A program made the translations under genes and the position numbers. A stretch of 64,000 nt of DNA from a virus, in the IMG/VR virus record IMGVR_UViG_3300017917_003822, positions 142,630 to 206,629 of that record; one strand, given 5' to 3'. Below are positions 58,990-64,000 of this stretch, one piece after another; within the stretch, counting starts at the first letter, position 1; each line of letters begins with the position of its first letter. The notes beneath the pieces are model-generated. The model was not told the DNA's origin. It did not search any database and was given only the letters and a program-made list of their open reading frames with translations.

Positions 58990-60270
58990 ATGGAAAAAGT
59001 ATTAAGCTATAAAGCTTTCGAATCGGAAGAAATAGAAAACGATTTAAACCCTGAGACAAATCAGGAAGTAGATGAAGCCAGAAGCTGGTATTCTTTAAAT
59101 GATAGAACCAGAGAAATTGCGGAGGCTCTAGATAACACTCAGGAGGGAAGAGATCTTCAAGCAATCGGAGTAAGAATCTACGAGAGAAGATATGACGAAA
59201 TCGTAGTTGAAAGAATTTCTGGCCCTATGGCTAAGGTGGCTTTATTTAAAAATGAAGATGGCGAATATTGCTACGAATACCTTTCAAGTAAGGCTGGTGT
59301 TGAAAGATATAATCTTTCTAAATTCGACACACCAGAAAAATGTTTAAGAGCACTTCTTCTAAGAATCATCAGAAACAATATCCCTGCTGCAATTATTCCT
59401 AAAAAAGATATACCAAATCTGAACTTCAATGAACTAGTCCCTGTTGGTGCTAAATTGGATATGCCACAAATTCTTGCTAGAATGAAGGAGGTTATCGGAG
59501 GTCATGAATTATCGGATCTTGATGTAACTGCAGTAGTTGCTCTACCAACAATTCAGAATCTTGATGATTTAGGTATGGTTGGTAAGGGATCAAAAAATGA
59601 CAGAACGATCATCAATAAAGTCGATCAGATCTCACCAAAATACAGATTCTATTCTAGAGCAACCAAAAGGGTTGGTGAAATCTATGGGGGCTTATTAGCA
59701 ACCATCGTTGGTGTTAATGAAAGAGACCTGGGAGGAACCATGTTTAGCGATCCTTATGAGGTTTGGAGAGTGAACAACTCAAACAGAATGCCACTTAATA
59801 GTGTTAACTTTAGAACTGGAGACAATTCTGTTAAATGTAACATTCAGGATAACGAGATCTTCGGATCTGTTTTTATCGCTATATTCAAGAGAACCTTCAA
59901 GAGAGCCAAGGGTAGATATGAGAAAGAACATTTGATCGAGCCTACGTACTCAATCAGAAGCGATAGAGACAATAAAGTTGAGATTATCAGAGAGTTAAAT
60001 AGCCTACTTAGTGATTACTTTACTCAGGCCGCTGATACTCTTGAAGCAAGCGTTTTCATCGATCCGGGTGAGGAGAACACAGCAATCCACACAAACGCTA
60101 AAGCTCTAATGGTTAAATTTCTATTGAGAAATGGATCAACTCTACTAAAGGGAATAATCGGAGAGAACGACGAGCTACAAGAACTTGTTGATATCACAAC
60201 TAGAGAGGAAGATGTTGATGCATTAACTAAGAGATTAATTAAAGTATCTAGAGCTCTTAGATACGTATAA
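58990..60270 (+). CDS. Large protein with N-terminal packaging-like tag
   Basis: 426 residues. MEKVLSYKAFESEEIEND is a tag-family start. The rest is mixed alpha/beta with no catalytic motif noticed. A short AATATATAC stretch lies 5 nt before the ATG, too close for a normal leader. It is followed 5 nt later by the small zinc-ribbon gene. Confidence 0.68.
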   Translation: MEKVLSYKAFESEEIENDLNPETNQEVDEARSWYSLNDRTREIAEALDNTQEGRDLQAIGVRIYERRYDEIVVERISGPMAKVALFKNEDGEYCYEYLSSKAGVERYNLSKFDTPEKCLRALLLRIIRNNIPAAIIPKKDIPNLNFNELVPVGAKLDMPQILARMKEVIGGHELSDLDVTAVVALPTIQNLDDLGMVGKGSKNDRTIINKVDQISPKYRFYSRATKRVGEIYGGLLATIVGVNERDLGGTMFSDPYEVWRVNNSNRMPLNSVNFRTGDNSVKCNIQDNEIFGSVFIAIFKRTFKRAKGRYEKEHLIEPTYSIRSDRDNKVEIIRELNSLLSDYFTQAADTLEASVFIDPGEENTAIHTNAKALMVKFLLRNGSTLLKGIIGENDELQELVDITTREEDVDALTKRLIKVSRALRYV

Positions 60271-60275
60271 TAAAT

Positions 60276-60524
60276 ATGGAAAATCTACTAGAAAGAAAAA
60301 GACAGGACGTTTGCTCGGGGTGCGGTAAATCCATAGGAGACCCAGAAAAAGAGTGTCCACACTGCGGAGCATTTCCACAGAAGGCTTATCACGAAAGAGC
60401 AGCAGCTAAGACACTTGGGATAGCTAAATGGGTACAGAACTCCCCAGTAATGCAACCTAATCAGAAGCTTAGCGAGGATAAGGATGGATTACAGAACATT
60501 CTATCATTCGACGACTTCAAATAA
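60276..60524 (+). CDS. Small zinc-ribbon protein with C-terminal packaging-like tag
   Basis: 82 residues. A zinc ribbon with VCSGCGKS and CPHCGA at residues about 11-34, a helical middle, and a final LQNILSFDDFK that matches the tag motif but at the C-terminus, as in 9723-10049. May be packaged or a core component. Confidence 0.65.
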   Translation: MENLLERKRQDVCSGCGKSIGDPEKECPHCGAFPQKAYHERAAAKTLGIAKWVQNSPVMQPNQKLSEDKDGLQNILSFDDFK

Positions 60525-60541
60525 TATTCACATTTATCAGA

Positions 60542-60570
60542 AATTCCAGCTTATAGCTGGAATTTTTTTT
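60542..60570 (+). terminator. Rho-independent terminator
   Basis: AATTCCAGC/GCTGGAATT stem with a TTATA loop and a T8 tail. Confidence 0.9.
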
Positions 60571-60585
60571 GTTGTATGCCTATAA

Positions 60586-60593
60586 TATAAATA
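60586..60593 (+). promoter_or_regulatory. T4-type late promoter element TATAAATA
   Basis: Exact TATAAATA, 12 nt before the ATG at 60606. Next to a terminator, so it probably starts the glycan operon. Confidence 0.5.
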
Positions 60594-60605
60594 AAGAAAA
60601 AAAAT

Positions 60606-61163
60606 ATGAAGCCAATAACAGGGAGAAATGAATCATTTACTAGGGTAATTGATATACTAGAGAATACGTACGATTCACCAATAACAATAGTGGAAACCGG
60701 GTGTATAAGAAACGTAACAGAGGAAAGTAAATTTGGAGATGGTTGGAGTACATTAAACTGGGAATATTATTGTAAAAAAACAGAATCCAAAGTTTATGTT
60801 GTAGATATTAACGAAGATCATCTTAATCAATCTATGAAGATCGTTCCACCAAGTAAATATGTTGAATATGCAAAGGATGATTCAATAAACTATCTACGTA
60901 ATTTTGATAAAAAGATAGATTTATTATTTCTTGACAGCTTTGATTTCTGTGGGGATTCTGAAAATATCAGAGCATGCCACAATCATTGTTTAAATGAGGC
61001 TAAGGCCGCATGGGATAAATTGAATGACAATTGTTTCGTACTAATAGATGATGTGTTCGATAATAGATGGGCAGGTAAAGGTGAGCTTGCAATACCATAT
61101 CTTCTGGAAAATGGCTTTGAATTAGTTTACTATATGGATTCACAAGTATTACTTAAGAGATGA
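60606..61163 (+). CDS. SAM-dependent methyltransferase-like protein
   Basis: 185 residues. IVETGCIR is the SAM-binding motif I. VYVVDIN, LLFLDSFD and FVLIDDVF follow as Rossmann strands. Such stand-alone enzymes often methylate sugars. It overlaps the GT25 gene by 4 nt and appears to be part of a glycan-modification operon. Confidence 0.68.
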   Translation: MKPITGRNESFTRVIDILENTYDSPITIVETGCIRNVTEESKFGDGWSTLNWEYYCKKTESKVYVVDINEDHLNQSMKIVPPSKYVEYAKDDSINYLRNFDKKIDLLFLDSFDFCGDSENIRACHNHCLNEAKAAWDKLNDNCFVLIDDVFDNRWAGKGELAIPYLLENGFELVYYMDSQVLLKR

Positions 61164-61813
61164 AGTATCTAAATTATTTTGATGGTGCATTTTATATAAA
61201 TCTCGATAGAAGAACTGACAGAAGGGAATCGTTCGAGATAAAGTCAAATCAAGCAGGTCTTAATATCCCGAGATTCAAAGCTGTTGAATTATCCCCGGAT
61301 GATGCTCATAAGAGGGAGGATGATCCAGAATGGTATAAAAAGGAATCATGTACAGCCTCACATCAGGAATGTATAGAGATAGCAAAGTCGAATAACTGGG
61401 AATCTATACTTATATTCGAGGATGACGCCATATTCGATCCCGGATTTAAAGAGAAAGCTAGTAAATGTATAGAGGATCTCAGAAATATCGAGTGGGATAT
61501 GTTTTTCTTTGGGGGTGAGCCTAATGATAATTGCACAAGGATTAGTGAAAATATCTATAAAACCAATGGGGTATACGGTACACATGCTTATGCTATACAT
61601 AGAAATTTCTATGATAATGCACTAAGATTAAATAGAGGTGTTGGTGTGATAGATGCGATGTATCTGAATTATCCTAAGGAAGCAAAAAGATTTTTCTTAT
61701 CTAGCGAACTTCTCGTTTGGCAGGACGACGATAATTATCCATCGGACTTATGGGTAAATAAATTCAGATCTGAGCACATTTATAGAGATGCGTATAAAAA
61801 ATTTGTAATATGA
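61160..61813 (+). CDS. Glycosyltransferase family 25-like protein
   Basis: 217 residues. FYINLDRRTDRRESF and the CTASHQECIEIAKSNNWESI segment with FEDDAIF mark GT25 (LPS galactosyltransferase-type). It overlaps both neighbours by 4 nt. It may act on a phage-coded or host glycan. Confidence 0.82.
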   Translation: MKYLNYFDGAFYINLDRRTDRRESFEIKSNQAGLNIPRFKAVELSPDDAHKREDDPEWYKKESCTASHQECIEIAKSNNWESILIFEDDAIFDPGFKEKASKCIEDLRNIEWDMFFFGGEPNDNCTRISENIYKTNGVYGTHAYAIHRNFYDNALRLNRGVGVIDAMYLNYPKEAKRFFLSSELLVWQDDDNYPSDLWVNKFRSEHIYRDAYKKFVI

Positions 61814-62601
61814 AAAAGGTTAGCTTCGTTTGCACCACTTATAGAAGATTTAGATGCGTACAGAGGATAGTTTCACAATATAAAGCTCAGACTTACGCTA
61901 ATAAGGAGCTAATAATATTCAATACGGATGAAGAATTCCCATATTCTTCCGACCTTAACGATCCTAGTATCATCATAATAAATAACGGATCGGATTACAT
62001 CACGGGTAATCCGTATACCAATCGGGGTCAAATATGTAGAGATGCAGTTACCCATGCAAGCGGTGATTATTTTATGTTGGCTGATGATGATGACATATAT
62101 CTTCCATGGCATATAGAGCAGGCAGTTGACGGGATAATAGAAAATGGTAAGGACGCATGGAAGCCACAGAAAAGTTTCTTTGCAGCTCCAGGTAGGATCG
62201 AGCTTTGTCAGAATACACTAGAGGCTTCCGTTATAGTAAAAATGGATCGAATCAGAGAAATTGGATTTAGATCAGATTTAACTGGATACGAGGGACTAAG
62301 TTGGTATACACAATTAAGAGACGAGGGGAATCTTGATGAAAATAATATGGACTATGTTCCATCATATTGCTTTAATTGGAGTGATCCAGCAGAAATGGCT
62401 GGACATAAGCAATCTGGCGACATTAACAATCCGGATAATTTTGAAAATCATAAGAGAGCCTCGCTTGATTTTGCTAAAGGCCCTCTGGAGAGAAACCTGG
62501 ATTTAACACAGGTCTATTCCAAGTATTATGACTTCCTAAGAACTAATAGAGAAATATTCCACCGGGAGTCATTCGAAAGATACGCATTAAATTTCCTATA
62601 A
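61810..62601 (+). CDS. Glycosyltransferase family 2-like protein
   Basis: 263 residues: VSFVCTTYRRF N-terminus, NRGQICRDAV, and ADDDDIYLPWHIE with the DxD. The C-terminal part has WYTQLRDEGN and a longer tail. GT-A fold. Third gene of the methyltransferase-GT25-GT2 set. Confidence 0.82.
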   Translation: MKKVSFVCTTYRRFRCVQRIVSQYKAQTYANKELIIFNTDEEFPYSSDLNDPSIIIINNGSDYITGNPYTNRGQICRDAVTHASGDYFMLADDDDIYLPWHIEQAVDGIIENGKDAWKPQKSFFAAPGRIELCQNTLEASVIVKMDRIREIGFRSDLTGYEGLSWYTQLRDEGNLDENNMDYVPSYCFNWSDPAEMAGHKQSGDINNPDNFENHKRASLDFAKGPLERNLDLTQVYSKYYDFLRTNREIFHRESFERYALNFL

Positions 62602-62605
62602 TTAA

Positions 62606-62637
62606 TTTTTTTATTCCGGATTCATTCCATACATTTG
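62606..62637 (+). promoter_or_regulatory. Bacteroidota-type early promoter with almost no leader
   Basis: T7, ATTCCG, total 17-nt spacer, TACATTTG (62630-62637), only 4 nt before the ATG at 62642. Transcription may begin at or next to the start codon (near-leaderless). Confidence 0.75.
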
Positions 62638-62641
62638 CAAG

Positions 62642-63244
62642 ATGGTAAATAATTTCGACAGAATCCGAGAACTGCTTAAATTCCCGGACAGTAATTCATT
62701 TTACTTTCTTCAGATATTAAAAAGAAGAAAGGATAATCCAGATCTTGGTAAAGATATGGTGCATATTGCCGACTATTACATTTATAGTCTAGAGCAGTAT
62801 GATGCCATGCAGAAGGACATTATCGATCTTTGTAATTCAAAGAACGCTAGAGCGTACTTTAGACTTAATTTAAGGGACGCTAATAAGGTCGCTATGCAGA
62901 CTTTGAAGCGTGTGGTAGATCATATCACGTCTGGAAATTATAAGGCCGTAAAGAGCGCCTATGCGTCCTGTACGGGTGAGTATGCATCTGATCCCGATAA
63001 GACATGGATCGTTGACATAGACTATAAAGATCTAGAAGGAGACATTGACATGAACATTAATGCAATCATTGCTCATGTACAGGCTCTAATATTTGAAACT
63101 GGGAGAGATGACACCGTTCATACCATCCCTACCAAGAATGGACTTCATGTGATATGCAGACCGTTTAATCTAAGTAAATTCCGTCAGGTTTATCCATCAA
63201 TAGATGTACACAAGGATAACCCTACGATATTATATTGTCCATAA
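62642..63244 (+). CDS. Hypothetical replication-associated protein
   Basis: 200 residues. RRKDNPDLGKDMVHIADYYI in the N-terminal half and HTIPTKNGLHVICRPFNL in the C-terminal half suggest a conserved fold, perhaps nucleotidyl-transferase or primase-like, but this is weak. It shares a TAATG junction with the helicase gene, so is likely replication-related. No name assigned. Confidence 0.7.
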   Translation: MVNNFDRIRELLKFPDSNSFYFLQILKRRKDNPDLGKDMVHIADYYIYSLEQYDAMQKDIIDLCNSKNARAYFRLNLRDANKVAMQTLKRVVDHITSGNYKAVKSAYASCTGEYASDPDKTWIVDIDYKDLEGDIDMNINAIIAHVQALIFETGRDDTVHTIPTKNGLHVICRPFNLSKFRQVYPSIDVHKDNPTILYCP

Positions 63245-64000
63245 TGGCTAAAACTAAAACTAAAAAACCCATAATTAATCTTGAGACTCTTAACTCGGAT
63301 CAGGCTAAAGCTTTTGACGAGTTAAGAGATTTCATCTACGACAAGTCCGACGACAGCGTTTACGTGCTAAAGGGCTGGGCAGGAACAGGTAAAACCTACT
63401 GTGTGAGTTTGCTTGTAAGATACGCACTTGAAGTCATACATCCGACACACAACTGGTATAAGATAGCAGTTACTGGTCCAACTAATAAATCAGTAAGAGT
63501 TATCAAAAAAACCAGTGGACTAAGAAACTCTAGGGTGACTTTTCAAACAATTCATAAGCTTCTTGGACTGACCGAGAAGATTACTAATGATGGTAAACAA
63601 GAGTTTGTCAATCAGGGAGAATTTAAACCGCAGATCAATTCAATTCGTTTACTTATTATTGATGAGGTTTCTATGCTCAATGATGATTTATTTCACGAGA
63701 TTCTGAAATATCGAGAAAAGATTAAAATCATCTGCATGGGGGATCCTGCACAGATTCCACCAGTAGGAAGACCAGATTGTATTCCATTTAGAGAAGAACT
63801 TGCTGAACATTACAGAATAAAGACTCTAGATCTTAAACAAATCATGAGGCAAAAAGAGGGTAATGCCATAATCGATGCTTCAGTTGTGATCAGAAAGGAG
63901 CTTTATTCGAACAGACTTAGTATCGACAACGTGTCTAAAGTGAATGAGAATGGCGAGGGTATCAAGTTTTTAAATCTCAATTGTGCTGAGACGCGTAAGG
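63244..64000 (+). CDS. Dda-like SF1 helicase (3' end outside window)
   Basis: ATG 63244, open to the right edge (252 codons visible). Motif I KGWAGTGKTYCVSLL, motif Ia VTGPTNKSVRV, FQTIHKLLG, motif II LLIIDEVSML and motif III CMGDPAQIPPVG match RecD2/Dda helicases. T4 Dda helps replication initiation and recombination by clearing proteins from DNA. Expressed from the early promoter at 62606 together with the preceding gene. Confidence 0.92.
   Translation, partial: MAKTKTKKPIINLETLNSDQAKAFDELRDFIYDKSDDSVYVLKGWAGTGKTYCVSLLVRYALEVIHPTHNWYKIAVTGPTNKSVRVIKKTSGLRNSRVTFQTIHKLLGLTEKITNDGKQEFVNQGEFKPQINSIRLLIIDEVSMLNDDLFHEILKYREKIKIICMGDPAQIPPVGRPDCIPFREELAEHYRIKTLDLKQIMRQKEGNAIIDASVVIRKELYSNRLSIDNVSKVNENGEGIKFLNLNCAETRK

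Noticed and set aside
1-64000. tRNA genes, CRISPR arrays, insertion sequences, homing endonucleases
   Set aside because: No cloverleaf apart from the tmRNA, no regularly spaced repeats, no transposase or LAGLIDADG/GIY-YIG/HNH motifs were noticed.

Overview
The window looks like part of a large, AT-rich, T4-type tailed phage (Caudoviricetes) that infects a member of the Bacteroidota, probably a flavobacterium. The T4-type core is visible as both subunits of a type II topoisomerase, a sliding-clamp-like protein, a family B DNA polymerase fragment, a short capsid-fold protein and a Dda-like helicase. The host inference rests on a repeated promoter ending in TAnnTTTG (the Bacteroidota -7 element) behind a T7 tract, on start codons without Shine-Dalgarno sequences (typically TAATATG), and on a tmRNA whose tag begins GKTN. 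No tRNA gene, CRISPR array, transposase or homing endonuclease was recognised.

Layout. 1-8 kb: topoisomerase subunits, UV-damage endonuclease, DnaJ, clamp and split polymerase. 8-15.5 kb: a RimK-RimB fusion, short proteins with a common terminal tag, a Ro60-like (TROVE/DUF2828) protein, a lytic transglycosylase, a glycosyltransferase-like protein and a complete phage tmRNA. 15.5-23.7 kb: methylglyoxal synthase, two metallophosphoesterases, a pyrimidine hydroxymethylase-like enzyme, RNase HII and many small unknown genes. 23.7-30 kb: a zinc-ribbon protein framed by inverted repeats, two large two-domain glycosyltransferases and a secreted nuclease. 30-45 kb: mostly small genes with a PD-(D/E)XK-like nuclease, thymidylate synthase next to a chimeric ORF that copies its N-terminus, a short gp23-like protein, M42 peptidase, nucleotidyltransferase, AAA ATPase, two HAD proteins and a PTH2-like protein. 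45-54 kb: modular Thr-linker/LamG structural proteins on both strands, an SGNH-phosphatase fusion, thioredoxin and peptidoglycan enzymes. 54-60.6 kb: UDP-glucuronate decarboxylase, DEDDh exonuclease and large unknown proteins carrying the terminal tag. 60.6-64 kb: a glycan-modification operon and a replication pair ending in a truncated Dda helicase.

The strongest unexplained signal is a short motif at the N-terminus (sometimes the C-terminus) of about a dozen otherwise unrelated proteins: an aromatic/hydrophobic stretch followed within 10-20 residues by (I/L)-x-E before a small residue. It resembles the T4 capsid-targeting sequence and gp21 prohead-protease site (MKTYQEFIAE|A in T4 internal proteins). 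If real, this phage packages and injects a set of effectors including the RimK-RimB fusion and the SGNH-phosphatase fusion. A second theme is translation and RNA control: tmRNA, a PTH2-like protein, a RimK-type ligase, a Ro60-like protein and RNase HII. Two sequence-defined promoter classes (T7-N16/17-TAnnTTTG, and GATATATAA/TATAAATA) suggest early and late regulation. All identifications come from reading motifs by eye; no database search was run.
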